A stretch of 50,703 nt of DNA from Chara braunii (GCA_003427395.1 BFEA01000517.1:12175-62877); one strand, 5' to 3'; shown: positions 20,581 to 31,783, numbered from the stretch's first letter. Notes: generated by a model from the letters alone, not told the origin. Program-made: numbers and translations.

Positions 20581-21900
20581 AACTATATGTGGGATGCGGT
20601 CTCTTCTTCCACTTATCTGTATACTTTTGGCTTTCACTTTGGCTGATCTTGTTGCATCCCTTTCGGACTTTCTTTGTAAATCGTTTCGGATTTTGTTTGT
20701 TATCTTTTGTTTGGCATGTATGCATGGAATGAATGTGAACCCCTTTCTTTTGCGATCTTTTCGGATTTTTCTCTCACTTTGCTCTATGATGCATGCTTAG
20801 TTATTTCGTCACTTTCTAGTATCCATCTATGTCGAGCAATAGTTCCGGGTTTGATCGAAAATACTTGCTACCGACACCTAGATTTAACCATCAGATCATC
20901 GAGAATGATGTGATTTCCCCCTTCCCCCCCCCTCCTCTTTCCCTTTATCACATGAATGGCATGGATCTCACCCGAAAAAGCATGGGTAGGATACTTGCAT
21001 GTAGGTAGGACACAATCGATACACCGACACGAGAAACCCAAGTCTGATCCACTTTCATTCATGCTCGTGCTCGTGTATGACCACGCTCTCGAGAAAATCG
21101 AGTCGCAGCGTACGCCCGCGGGGCCGCGTCTGCATGAGTCGACACTGACCCTAGCTCACTATAAGGAATGAGGGAGATCGACTCCACCAATTGGGTATGG
21201 CTGTGAAAACCCTCTTTATGGTCACCGATTCACTGATCGTGAGAGCCCGAGGGACCCGGAGTATCGCGAGTACTTGGAACAGTGGGAGGGTGAACATCTC
21301 AGACGATGGGGAAACTTGAGAAACCCGGAATTCCCCTGTCTAATGAAGAACGATCGATCGTGCGAGGGAGACTTTCACTGGGCCATAACTAACGATCCCA
21401 GGGGACCGGACTATCTGGAGACTAACAACACTCAATATTACATATCTCCGGGCTTCGTCGTTATTAGTACCAATTTCTCTCCCTTCCATCTCCTCCTTCC
21501 ATATCACCAGCTCACAGTCGTACTGTGAAATTCCATAGCTCGCTATTAGCCCCACACACCGTGCGAAAAGTGTCAGCGGCACCAAGCGTATCGAGTTTTG
21601 GAAATTACCCGACGAACCCAAGCCGAAGTTGAGCGGCGTAGACAACCGTTCGAAGTGCGCGCCAGCCACAATGACCCACCGGTCCACCGGACGAGGAACC
21701 GCGACGCAACTCGCATAGACGATAATCCCAGGCACGATCTTCGTGTACCATCTTGCACCGTTGTCCCTAAAATTATCACTGAAGATCTCAGTTCCGACCT
21801 GGGACTCCACCCCCACTTTCTAAAATTCTTGGCACCCCCCCTTTTTCGCACTTCCGGACCCCATCCCACTCCGATCAGGAAGTCGCGTTGGGCGTGAGGT

Positions 21901-21913
21901 TGGTATCGGAGCC
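21901..21913 (+). other. Primer-binding site, initiator-tRNA-Met type
   Basis: TGGTATCGGAGCC follows the 5' LTR directly and differs at one base from the common plant site TGGTATCAGAGCC, which pairs with the 3' end of initiator tRNA-Met. It primes minus-strand DNA synthesis. Confidence 0.8.
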
Positions 21914-22034
21914 GACACGTGACAGGTTTACGGACTAACACGAAAGGTGATTATACCGAACGATCTGGCGGAATGCGCCGCGCTCCGATCCTATAGTAAC
22001 ACGAAGTAGGTTGGCAGGGCGACGGGCAACCAAT

Positions 22035-23140
22035 ATGAATGCGAATCAAAACCAGAATCAGAATCCTGGTCCTGCCCCGACCTCGCGAGCTCGCGCACCC
22101 ATGGCTCCGCCGAATCTCTATTTTTTTGACCCTGCACATCATCTGGCCGGGGCGTGGCTAGCCACGGTATGCACACAGCAATACGATAACGATGAAGCTC
22201 AAATTAACATCTCTGCCAGATTGGGAGGGGACGAGCATCATTGGTTCAACACTTACATTTGGGTGGATCTCCCAACTTTTGAACAAGATTTCCTAAACCG
22301 ATTTGACTATATTCATCCGGAACAAGCGTTGTTCATGATTAAGGATCGGGTACAAAAGCCACTCAAATCTGTCACGGAATAGCGAAACTGATTTTATAGG
22401 ATGTCTGTCAAAACCGAACGGGGAGATCAAGTCGGGAGGGATCTATTCATCGATGGGCTCCGCAGCAGGACCATGAGGGCAAAATTGCGAAAGCAATTCT
22501 CCCCGATCAATCATACTCTGCAGCAGAAGAAATGGAGCAGAAATTCGCCGCTTGTTTCCTAGAAGGAGAAGATTATCCCAGAGAGGGAGACTCCTCGGAA
22601 CTGGCTAGAGCAAGGGCCGAGCTGACCGCACCTCAAAAAAAAATTGAAAACATGGGTTTTGTCTCTGGTCCCGTCACCTATTAAGAACATATCGTAACGA
22701 AAAAACCCAGGGCAGATGCAACTACGGGATTGCCCATGCTAGCGATGGCCGCTTTAGTGCCTGTCGTACCCGTTCTTGCACTCCCTCCAGATACGACGAG
22801 TAGAGTCGATGAGCCGAATGCGATATTACAACTGACTCGGACTTTAGTTAGCCTACTACAAGAAAGCAAGAAGGAGCAATGAGAGTTCAACGCCCGGATG
22901 GAATCATTGATAGGATCGATGTGCCCAATTGTTGTTAGAGCTGCTCCCGGAGCACAAGGCATTGCCCCCGCTCAACCGGTAGGAGGAATAACAACCAATT
23001 TGAATGTCTGTTACACATGTCATCAGTAGGGCCACATAGCCCGGGATTGTCCACACCAACCTGCACAAGCTCGAGTCGGGGTTGCCCATATGGCCGTTGC
23101 GCCAGTGGCCAACGGTCCAGGAAGGGTAGGAACAATGCTT
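22035..23140 (+). pseudogene. gypsy gag with zinc knuckle
   Basis: From the ATG at 22035 the protein starts MNANQNQNQNPGPAPTSRAR, then HHWFNTYIWVDLPTFEQDFLNRF, a retrotransposon Gag (capsid) pattern, and stops at 22380. Capsid-like sequence continues in other frames. At 23009-23050 the CCHC knuckle reads C-Y-T-C-H-Q-stop-G-H-I-A-R-D-C: spacing C-X2-C-X4-H-X4-C is preserved but a TAG lies inside. Gag would form particles and bind RNA. It is inactive here. Confidence 0.8.
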
Positions 23141-23574
23141 GAAGATATAGAAGGAGGGGGAAGCACGATAGCCACTACCGAGGAAGCAGCGGAACTGATC
23201 TCGCTCGATCAGTACATCGCCTTAGGATATCCAAGGTTAGGGATGATCGGAACCATCCGACCGGCGGATGAGCGAAAGGACGTAGCCGAATGGAGACCTT
23301 CCCCAAACAAAATGGAGTCAGGCGGTCCTACCTTTGCAACAGGAGAAATCGACGTTTTGAACGTTGTTATGTCCTTAGACCACCGGATTCCATTGCCGAT
23401 TGGCCATTTGTTGTTTATATCAGAACAAGCTCATGAACGCATGCTGCAGCACTGCAAGGCGAACAGAAAACGGTTCGCTCTTAGTAAACTGATAACGGCG
23501 AAAGGGAAAGCCCCAACTCCCGATGAGGAGCCCAAAAAGCCCAGTACGCCAAACCCAATACGATTGGGACTAAT

Positions 23575-24085
23575 CTAGAAGGATGAACGTTTCCTACGTA
23601 TCAAAGCCATTCCGTGGAAATCTGCGAAATGTGACATCGAAGTATGGGGATTCCCGTACAATGTTGTCATCGATTCAGGAGCGGCCGTTCTGGCTATCTC
23701 ACTAAGGGTCGTAGAGTGGGCAGGAAGGAAGAAGGACCTGATCACATGAGGAGAAGGCGACCATCTCGTCTCCGCGGACGAGGAAAAAATCAAAGCGGTG
23801 GGAAGAATGACGAATGTTGCTTTTCGGTTGGGAAAGGTCCATGCCTTGAGAGAAGTCGTGGTGTTGAATGTAAACACTTATGATGTTCTTCTGGGACTGC
23901 CTGCCCTCACAGCGCTACGAGCTAACCTGGACTTTGAGAGCCGGTCAGTCATTCTTCGAAACACAGGTGTGAAGCCGTACGTTATTCCGATGCGATTAAC
24001 TCTCCAGACCTTAGCAACCTCCAAAACCATCGCCATAGATCAAAGGATCTCTTCGGGTCATCACGTGGCAAGAATCGGTCTCTGA
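23575..24085 (+). pseudogene. gypsy aspartic protease domain
   Basis: The sequence reads NVVIDSGAAVLAIS with the catalytic D-S-G-A at 23672-23683, a TGA stop near 23747, then a continuing frame with VNTYDVLLGLPALTALRANL, the conserved LLG block of retropepsins in Ty3/gypsy. It would cleave the polyprotein. The preceding frame stops at 23577. Confidence 0.82.
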
Positions 24086-24146
24086 GATAAACCAAAGAGG
24101 GAAAGAACTCGAGCGGCCTGACAACTCATCTAATAGCGATAATGAC

Positions 24147-24665
24147 ATGGATCCCGTAGTCCAAGGTATGATGCACCAACTGATCCGCTACCCTACCCAA
24201 GAGAAAACAACCAAAACGTTCGTCCTCACAGAAAAAAACCTTAAGCGAACTCGGGCTCTAATTTTTGGAGAACCACTTGTGCAAGTGTCCCGGATGGTTG
24301 ATTCTTTGGAACCCCCTCGAACTCTATACGAGGGTATCGCCCCACTTCTCTCGAGGTATCGAGAAAAGAAGGCGTTCTGTGACCTTACATGCTTACCTCG
24401 CTCCTTGTTGTCTTCTGGAAAGGGACTTCGACTGGGGGCCGAGAGTGAAGCTTCGGAACCCCCTAGATGTGACGACCCTACGCTCTACGAGCTTGGGATC
24501 AAGATCGCCGATGGACCGGTACGTTGGGAGGACATCAATGACGGCGTGACCCCAGAAGAAAACATGGCCATTCGAAAGGAAGATGCTCAGATGGTCGCTA
24601 CCGTTTTCTCATGGCGATCGGATAAATCCTTCATTTATGTTCCTCATAGGGAGAACAATACCTGA
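24147..24665 (+). pseudogene. gypsy pol linker between protease and RT
   Basis: A 172-codon frame (MDPVVQGMMHQLIRYPTQEK ... FIYVPHRENN) with no recognised domain links protease and RT. It is separated from the RT frame by only a TGA at 24663-24665, after which the same frame continues as MNMKHMVVTIHTQP. A single substitution could have created the stop. Confidence 0.6.
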
Positions 24666-25684
24666 ATGAACATGAAACACATGGTGGTTACCATACATAC
24701 ACAACCCGACGAATTGCACGTGCCACAATATGTACCGAACGAAACTCATCGGTTGATAGCAGATATACTGATTGTGTACCACGGGGCGATTAGCGTAACA
24801 GATACGGATATCGGAATGTCCCTGGTCATTCAGCACGAAATTCAGACTGGAACGCATTCCCCGATTCATTGCAAGCCCTATCGATATTCTCTCCCAGAGA
24901 GCAAAACAACATTACAAAGAATGAGGGAGTTTGAGGTTAACGGATGGATCGAACCAGCGACCGGACCTTGGTCATTTTCCGTGGTCTTAGTTCCAAAGAA
25001 AAATGGGTCGATTCGCATTTGCATTGATTATCGGAAGCTCAACGACATCACGATCAAAGATGTATATCCCCTTCTCCGGATTGATGATCTATTGGATGCG
25101 ATTGGTTGTGCCAATTATTTTAGTAAATTTGATATCGTCATGGATTTCATCACATTTTGGTTAAGGAAGAGGATCGGCCAAAAATGGCCTTTGTGTTGTT
25201 CGAAGGCACTTGGCACTATTGGCAGTGGGTTCGCTGTCCAATGGGAATTTGCAACGCACCAGCTACTTTTCAGAGAGCGATGAACGTCACCTTTCAGAAT
25301 TTCGTCAACAAGACCAGGCTGACTCAAGGCATGGTATATGTTTGCGTCATTGTGTACATGGACGACATCCTGGTCTACTCAGAATCATTTCACGGACATG
25401 CTCAACACATCGAGTGGACACTTTGAGCGTTGCAAGATGCTGGTTTCAAAATTGTACTGGAGAAAAGTGAGTTTTTCCTTTCGGAAATCTCATTTCAGGG
25501 GTACGTGGTGACTCGGGGAGGCTTGCCGCCAGATTCGAGAAAGGTGGCGGTCGTCCGAGAGGCTCCCACACCCACGTCACTGACACAGGCTCGGGCCTTT
25601 TGGGGAATGGCGTCGTACAATCATAGATTTATCAAGGGTTTTGCAATGATCGCACGACTTCTAACAAATCTTCACGACCTCTAA
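24666..25684 (+). pseudogene. gypsy reverse transcriptase
   Basis: The frame 24666-25283 contains HEIQTGTHSPIHCKPYRYSL, GPWSFSVVLVPKKNGSIRIC and DYRKLNDITIKDVYPL. A frameshift near 25140-25160 moves to a second frame with WVRCPMGICNAPATFQRAM and the catalytic YMDD (25355-25366) in VYMDDILVYS. The third part (25430-25684) has the thumb and connection LEKSEFFLSEISFQGYVVT. The region around motif A (FSKFDIVMDFITFWL) has lost the usual LxxGYHQ. The enzyme would copy element RNA to DNA. It is disrupted here by a frameshift and a TGA at 25424. Confidence 0.9.
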
Positions 25685-25714
25685 CAAATCTTCACGACCT
25701 CTAACAAATCTTCT
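25661..25714 (+). repeat. 20-bp tandem triplication at the RT/RNase H boundary
   Basis: CTAACAAATCTTCACGACCT begins at 25661 and 25681, with a third partial copy at 25701 that runs on as CTAACAAATCTTCTGCG. Removing 40 bp restores LLTNLLRKDQPLGWD, so the expansion itself created the frameshift. Confidence 0.93.
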
Positions 25715-26298
25715 GCGTAAGGACCAGCCCCTAGGGTGGGACATTGAGTGCGAACGGGCCTTTGCCACTTTGAAGGAGGCCCTGGTTACTGCGCCTATTT
25801 TGATCCGGTTGGACTCGAAAAAACAGTTCATACTCATTATGGACTGGCAGCCTGAAGCGATCTCCGCTATTCTAGCCCGGAAGGGGAAAGACGGCCGCGA
25901 ACGCGTCATCAAGTATGCTTGTGCTTGACGAAAGGAGAAACGATTCATCTCCTCAGGGAGAGTGTTACGTAGTGGTTTGGGGATTTTAACACTTTCATCC
26001 GTATCTCTACGGACAGAAGTTCCCCCTCGTCACGGATCATGAGACTTTGCTGGCCCTCAAGAGGCTCACCAACTACATGAGTATGATTGGGCGTTGGGTG
26101 GTACGATTGCAAGAATACGACTTCGATATTGTCTATCGAAAGACGGAGAAGCAAGGAAAAGTTGACGGCTTGACGCGTCTGCATCGACCGGACAAGGTGA
26201 TTAAAAGTGAGGAGATTACCCCGTGGAAGGAACCAGAACGAACCAACGAGCGTTCATACGGACAGGTGGCCATCCTTCCTCGAGCTCCTAAGGGGTGA
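25700..26298 (+). pseudogene. gypsy RNase H domain
   Basis: Reads LRKDQPLGWDIECERAFATL and KEALVTAPIL, then ILIMDWQPEAISAILAR in the position of the usual DAS block, and later LVTDHETLLALKRLTNYM, RWVVRLQEYDFDIVYR and KVDGLTRL (26047-26200). This is the RNase H and tether segment of Ty3/gypsy pol. Stops near 25926 and 25989 and a frame change interrupt it. The last frame ends at a TGA, 26296-26298. Confidence 0.85.
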
Positions 26299-26306
26299 TT
26301 AACACG

Positions 26307-26777
26307 ATGGCGATTGGGCGCAGAGGTAATCTTGAAGGTCCCCTCTCTCCTCTCTCGTCCTCCTTCTTTTCCTCCCTACCTAACAAATTTTGCTATTTCT
26401 GTGAGGCAATTTCGAGAGTCAGCTCGGTCCCTATGCGACCGAGCGGGAAAGGTTATATCGAGTGGGTAGACTGTCAGCAATGTGTTTTCCAAGCCCATGG
26501 TTCCTGTATACAGTACCGAAATGCGGGAAAACCTTGGTTGTGTCCTCTGTGTCGCACCGATAAAATCCCGACGGAGGCTCGATTTTTCGAAGCCACGTCC
26601 GAAGGACTAGAAAAGACCCGACCTACGTTACCGATCTTACACGTACGGGGCCTTTCCATACGAAACGTACAGATAACATCTGTATGGAAACCTGTACGCC
26701 CCCGTACAACCCGTACGAAAAAAAAAAAAACAAAAAAAAAAACGTTCCTCCAAAAAATCGAAAAACCATATATGTGA
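26307..26777 (+). pseudogene. PHD-type zinc finger between RNase H and integrase
   Basis: In the frame from ATG 26307, cysteines and a histidine at 26391-26552 are spaced C-X2-C-X23-C-X2-C-X4-H-X2-C-X11-C-X2-C. Tryptophans occur before the third Cys (EWVDCQQC) and two residues before the seventh Cys (WLCPLC), the signature of a PHD finger. PHD fingers read histone H3 tails; in a retrotransposon this could steer integration, in place of the C-terminal chromodomain of many gypsy elements. It lies in a different frame from the RNase H end, overlapping by a few bases. The C terminus is a Lys/Thr run over an A-rich tract. Labelled pseudogene because the parent element is decayed. Confidence 0.72.
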
Positions 26778-26960
26778 TGTAACATCCCAAAAAAAGCAAC
26801 ATTTGCCTTAGCACCATCTGTGGATTCTTATTAGAATTGGAGAAAAAAAAATAAAAACAGTAAAAAAAATAAAAAAAAGTCGTACGGGGCCTTAAGTACT
26901 AGTAGCGTACAAGAAATAAGTACAACTCCTACTCGTACGGGGGTGAGTACAAGTCGCAAC
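26640..26960. repeat. A-rich tract with CGTACGGG repeats
   Basis: GTACGGGG or its complement recurs near 26644, 26698, 26711, 26882 and 26935 around long A runs (26718-26741, 26844-26878). A hairpin is formed by TTTCCATAC and ATGGAAA with CAGAT-AAC-ATCTG at its centre (26654-26690). This may be a small insertion between the PHD and integrase parts. No termini defined. Confidence 0.4.
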
Positions 26961-27199
26961 GTAGGACCCGACAATTTAGAATGGCTGAAGTGTGGACAAA
27001 TGTCGTCCTGATAGCTACGGTGGTTGGGAACCCCCTCCGAGATTTCACAAGGGAAGATCGGAGACGGGCCAATGAGAGAGCTCGAGATTACCGATGGAAT
27101 GGGGGATGGTAAAAGAAACGGAAAACGAACGGGAGTGGGATTTGGATGTCTGTCCCGCATCCGTTCGTAAGGTATGACTGGGTTAAGTCAACCCGCGAC

Positions 27200-28284
27200 G
27201 AAACTGCGACCCATTGGCGGCGATTGATAAAAATGAGTGGTATTGGTCCAACATTCGCGACGATGTTAAATTCATCGTCGGGAATTGTCAGGTATGCGCC
27301 GCTGACAAGGCGCCAATTCAGTCGCCTAGGTCGATAGTGCCTGTGGTAGTCGAACGACCATTCTAGAGGGTTAGTATGGATACCATCGATATTGTCATGC
27401 CCCCTTAACCGAATAGTTGTGAGTATTCCATTTTGTTGGTATTCATGGACAACGTTTCGAAGTGGATCGAGGCGTATCCATGTAAGACGCGACAGGCGAC
27501 CAAAATTGTGCGATACGTCAACCGTTTCCTCGGGATGCACCAGGACACCGAGGAGATCTTGACGGACAATGGGGAAAAATTTAGAGGAGAAGTCTTAAGG
27601 AATCTAGTCTTACACGATGTCTCTATCCGTAACACCGCTCCCCACATGTCGCAATCCAACGGACTAATGGAGAACGCTAATCAAGTGATTAAGACCGCTT
27701 TGCGACGCAATATCGCAGCAAATGACACGAGTCCTTGGCCCGATATCGTGGACCATATCTTGGCTGTCCACCGGGGGACACCCCACTAATCCACGGGCCT
27801 GACCCCCTTCCATCTACGGATCAATAGCCTACCCTGTGTAGCCCTACCGAGCCTAAATGATGAGACGGCCCTTCCACAACGGACCACTAGGGCGACAACT
27901 AAGGATAAGGCCCAACGCCACCTAGAACTGATGGAAAAGGTTCTCCCCCGACTGGCCTGAAAAAGACAGCGAATGACAAAAATGGCCCATGGGAGACAGG
28001 TCCGGAGTTATGAGGCCCAGAATGGGAACGCTGGGCCTCGGCCCCAATATAAATTATGGGACATCGTGCAGGTGAGGAAATGTGCCCGCCAAGGGAAGCT
28101 AGCGCCACGATTCTTCGGCCGATTTCGCGTGGTCGAGCTCGGTCCTAGCCAGGTGAACACGGTGCGGCTTGCGGCAGAGGTGTCGGGAAGCCGATCGGCT
28201 CGTCCGATCATTCGACTCGTGTCTTACCTTCGTTCTCTCCCCTCTTCCCCTTCTCCTCCATCATCTGCATCGTCCCTCAATTAG
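27200..28284 (+). pseudogene. gypsy integrase
   Basis: The CX2C of the zinc-binding part is seen in FIVGNCQVCAADKAPI. The catalytic core has D (MDTIDIV, 27379-27390), D (LTDNGEKF, 27565-27567) and E (NGLMENANQ), the last two separated by 34 residues, close to the usual D-35-E. The C-terminal part reads KLAPRFFGRFRVVELGPSQV, the conserved GPY/F-like fold after the core. Stops at about 27408, 27787 and 27958 and frameshifts upstream inactivate it. It would insert the DNA copy into the genome. Confidence 0.88.
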
Positions 28285-28379
28285 GAAGAGGACGACGGCT
28301 CTCTAGAATCCTCTTTTCTCTCCCAACCATCGTCTTCGACTCCGCCTCCATCGCCATAAGTTTTTCAACGGAGCAGGCG

Positions 28380-29855
28380 ATTAACGAACGTTTGATGACC
28401 CTGAGGGGGCGCACAGCGGCAATCCGGCAGGTGCAGCGACCTCGGTTGAGCCCCGATCTCCTTCGATTTGCAACCTTTTTCAGCACAGCGGCCATCCACA
28501 CAGCAGCAGAGTTCCGTTTCGTACACGCAGGGGCGACGCGTGTACTGGTCGAGATTTCAGCTTTCCGACACCTGTCCTCGTCCGGTGTAAGCCACATATC
28601 CATCATCGTCACCTTCACAGGTGATATCATGACACTGCACCCGACGATTCATATTGACATTTGTCGGCAGTTGCGAGGTTGGACAGAGGAGATTATGGCC
28701 ACGTGGGTCGAGTTGCTGGCTCGGAGAGGGGAAAGGATCGTGACCACGAACGACATAGACCTCCGACTCCGTACCTCCAGCTGCGCCGAAGATCCTTCTC
28801 CCGGAGTTCCTCCCCTTTGAGAGGCCCCAATAAACCGTCATTGTCTCTCTCTCTTCAACCTTTCGTTTGATCTCACCACCCTCTGGCAATCTGCTATCGA
28901 CCCCGCTCTCTCTTTCCGAACCCAGGAGCTTAGCATACCGATCTTGGACGAAGACAAGTGGAACGGGTGGTAAGACGCCTACGTAGAGCTCAACTTTTGT
29001 TCGGTATACGTGGTGTTTCATCAGACGGAGCCAGCACCAGAAGCTGAAGGGGGTGGGGTCCAGGACGACGAGGTGGAACTATTGATCGTGCAGGCTCGGC
29101 GGACGAGTACGGAGGGAGAATTGTTGGGGATACTATTCGGTAAGGTGGAGGAAGGTCACCTGGACGCAATCACGAACGAGTTGTTGGTGTTTTTGGCGTA
29201 GCTGGTGGACGATTTGCCCCTTGATATCCTGTCGAGGTGTTCCGAGAAGTCGGGGACTGACGTGTTTCCTCACACGCTTGCGCCACATCTGTTGTGGTCC
29301 ACGTGTACGGAGCTGGACGGGGATAATTGCTTTTACCCGTCCCCGAGCCTCTATCTCGACATTGACGTCACCGATCTCACACTGTGGGACCCTTTCGCCC
29401 GGCAAGGAAACGCTCTAGGAGCCAGTGAAGAAGAAGAAGAAGAAGAGGAGTCAGACGAATAAGAATCAGGCACTCATGGGGACGATCCCGACTACATTGG
29501 CTCAGAGGAGGAGGAAGAGGAAAGTGGATCGGAGGAACCGAGTAGCCATCCCCCGCGAAGCAAGGAGGAGGAGGAAGTCAAAGCTCGGTGGAGGCGGGAG
29601 AAAACAGAGGGCAAGCAACCAGTCGAAGAATCTGAGAGGCCGCCACCACAGCTACTGTTGGGCAATCCATCGCTGAATCAGGAGCCACCGCGCGAAGAAT
29701 CCGAGGGAGCCGCAGCGGAGGGATCAAGAAGCCGACGCCGCCGAAGGAGTGAATCCCCGGCTCCGCCTTCTCCGCCATCCCGAGCAGCTCTTCGCCTTTG
29801 TAGAGATACGGGCGATCGGGCTTCTTCCCCGGTCGTTATCCAACCGTACCCTTGA
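28380..29855 (+). pseudogene. Extra ORF downstream of integrase, unknown function
   Basis: Plus-strand frames run almost end to end: MTLRGRTAAIRQVQRPRLSP (to 28820), then 29010-29201, then 29205-29462 with LAPHLLWSTCTELDGDNCFY, continuing past a stop as an acidic EEEE region and an SRSRRRRR patch to 29855. The order resembles one decayed protein of about 450 residues: ordered N-terminal half, acidic middle, RS-rich tail. The position after integrase is where some gypsy elements have env-like or accessory genes, but I see no signal peptide or membrane segment and recognise no family. Confidence 0.5.
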
Positions 29856-30195
29856 CTTCCTTACCCCTCACCAGCTCCTGGGTCGCCCCCCGTTCCCTGA
29901 TGGATGGTGCCCTTTCCCGCCCTCTCTCTTCCACCAGTTCTATGCCACCCGCCTTCTCGTCATCGTCGTCCCACATGCTACCGACCGCTCCTTCGTCGCC
30001 TCCTTCCCTCTCCACGTCCTTCTCTTCAGTATGGCCTGGCAGGAATTTAATAACATCGAAATCTACTGCATCATCTCGGGCACAATTCCCACCTGTGAAA
30101 ATTATGACAACTTCCACGCTGCTATCCCTCGCACCCTCTCCACCCTCTACCCCGACTATCTCGCCTCTCTCCCTCATCAATGGGAGCATCCCTAA
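29749..30195 (+). CDS. Second 3' ORF of the gypsy element, unknown function (ambiguous strand)
   Basis: A 148-codon plus-strand frame contains WCPFPPSLFHQFYATRLLVI and MAWQEFNNIEIYCIISGTIP, with ordinary composition, ending at a TAA at 30193-30195. After the stop the same frame continues plausibly (FPRIHRTVQYTRIPTSDREI), suggesting one nonsense mutation. The opposite strand also carries a 201-codon frame (30441-29836, MSIYIPRIDMELTRATYHRI). Antisense ORFs are known near the 3' end of some plant gypsy elements. I favour the plus strand but cannot decide. Confidence 0.35.
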   Translation: MNPRLRLLRHPEQLFAFVEIRAIGLLPRSLSNRTLDFLTPHQLLGRPPFPDGWCPFPPSLFHQFYATRLLVIVVPHATDRSFVASFPLHVLLFSMAWQEFNNIEIYCIISGTIPTCENYDNFHAAIPRTLSTLYPDYLASLPHQWEHP

Positions 30196-30499
30196 TTCCC
30201 CCGCATCCACCGCACCGTCCAATACACCCGGATCCCCACCAGTGACAGGGAGATTCGCTGCTTCATACCTCCCCTCCCCCAAGCCCATCCACCACCTCCT
30301 CCGCTCGTAATCGGACTTCCTTTCCCGGGTAACGTTTAGAATAAGGCGGGCGAATGCCACAATGGATGACTTCCACACTCGGATCCTATGGTAAGTGGCA
30401 CGTGTGAGCTCCATGTCGATCCTCGGGATATAGATGGACACATAAGTGTGTGAGCAAGCGGGAGCTTGCTCAAGATTGGAACCCCCAGGGCGTCACATA

Positions 30500-31484
30500 T
30501 ATGACGAACCATTTTATGTAATCACGCGACTTCTACGTGAAGCTGCCAGATGGATGAGTTGTGCAAAGATGGGTCGGTCGGGCAAATTGCATGGATGCCC
30601 TCATTTCTTTTTGTTTTCAGTGGAAATCTTTTGGGTCGGTGTCGGGAGAGTCCCACACCAACGATTGGGTAACCGTACTAACCACGCCTTAGCGAGCGTG
30701 ACGGGCAACGGTAGTCACGACTTCTTTCTTATTCTGTAGAGATCACTAGGAATTTTTGGCGCGATCATCGCGTGGGAATATCGTTTTTGAATTTTCAACT
30801 GACGTCGAACCCCGACGGGCTCGCAAAATTGTTTTTTGGCTCTTCATAATTTCCTTTTTGGAATTAGGACTTAGGCAAGGAATTTAAGTACTCTGAATTT
30901 TGTTGCGTCACGATTGAGCGCATCTTGCTGCGCTAGAAACTGGGCTCTGACTGGATCGCGCCCTTAATCTTTTGTAACTGTCACTTTTAGCGGATGTGAT
31001 TGTAACTGTATCTCTCACCTTTCTTGATTTCCTCGCCTTCTTCTTCTTTGCCTTGCTCAATGCTCTGTTCTAATTGGGCTGAACGCTTGTATGGCCGGAT
31101 CGATGCTTGGAGTGCGGCTATGACCTCCACGCCGCGACCTGGCCATGCAAACGTAGGCACTTCCTCTCTTCTCCTTCTGACCACTTGGACGTAATCCCGT
31201 ATCTTTCGCGCAAGTGTGCATGCTATAAATTTCATAAGCTCGATCAATTTGCTCTCTATGAACTTTGGAGTTAGCGGGATCAGTGAGGGTCGGCTAACGA
31301 GTCAGCTTGAGAGGTGAGTCGACGAGAGAGTTGGGCGACCCGGCGAGCTGGTGTCGGGTATGCGGGGTCGACATGCGGGCCACGATGGAATGTGGCGCAC
31401 GGGCGAACTTGGCTTGCATGCTTGATCCAAGCGGGGCGACAACTCTGTGTGGATGCTCGACGACGGACTGCCCGCATCGGGGAG

Positions 31485-31563
<79 letters not shown>

Positions 31564-31718
31564 NNNNNNNNNNNNNNNNNNNNNNNNNNNNNNNNNNNNN
31601 NNNNNNNNNNNNNNNNNNNNNNNNNNNNNNNNNNNNNNNNNNNNNNNNNNNNNNNNNNNNNNNNNNNNNNNNNNNNNNNNNNNNNNNNNNNNNNNNNNNN
31701 NNNNNNNNNNNNNNNNNN

Positions 31719-31783
<65 letters not shown>

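Larger units (their letters stand above)
19357..21900 (+). repeat. 5' LTR of the gypsy element
   Basis: Starts TGTGACGAACC. The 3' boundary is set by the primer-binding site at 21901. Compared with the 3' LTR and the solo LTR it lacks the last ten or so bases (GGGCGTCACA), probably lost by a small deletion between two TTGG words. It contains a GA tract with an assembly gap. It would carry the promoter and RNA start. Confidence 0.88.

Noticed and set aside
20139-20800. Long RE- or SL-repeat open frames with X residues
   Set aside because: Produced by the GA microsatellite and the N gap.
28557-29021. 154-codon minus-strand frame
   Set aside because: Antisense to the post-integrase ORF and without family features.
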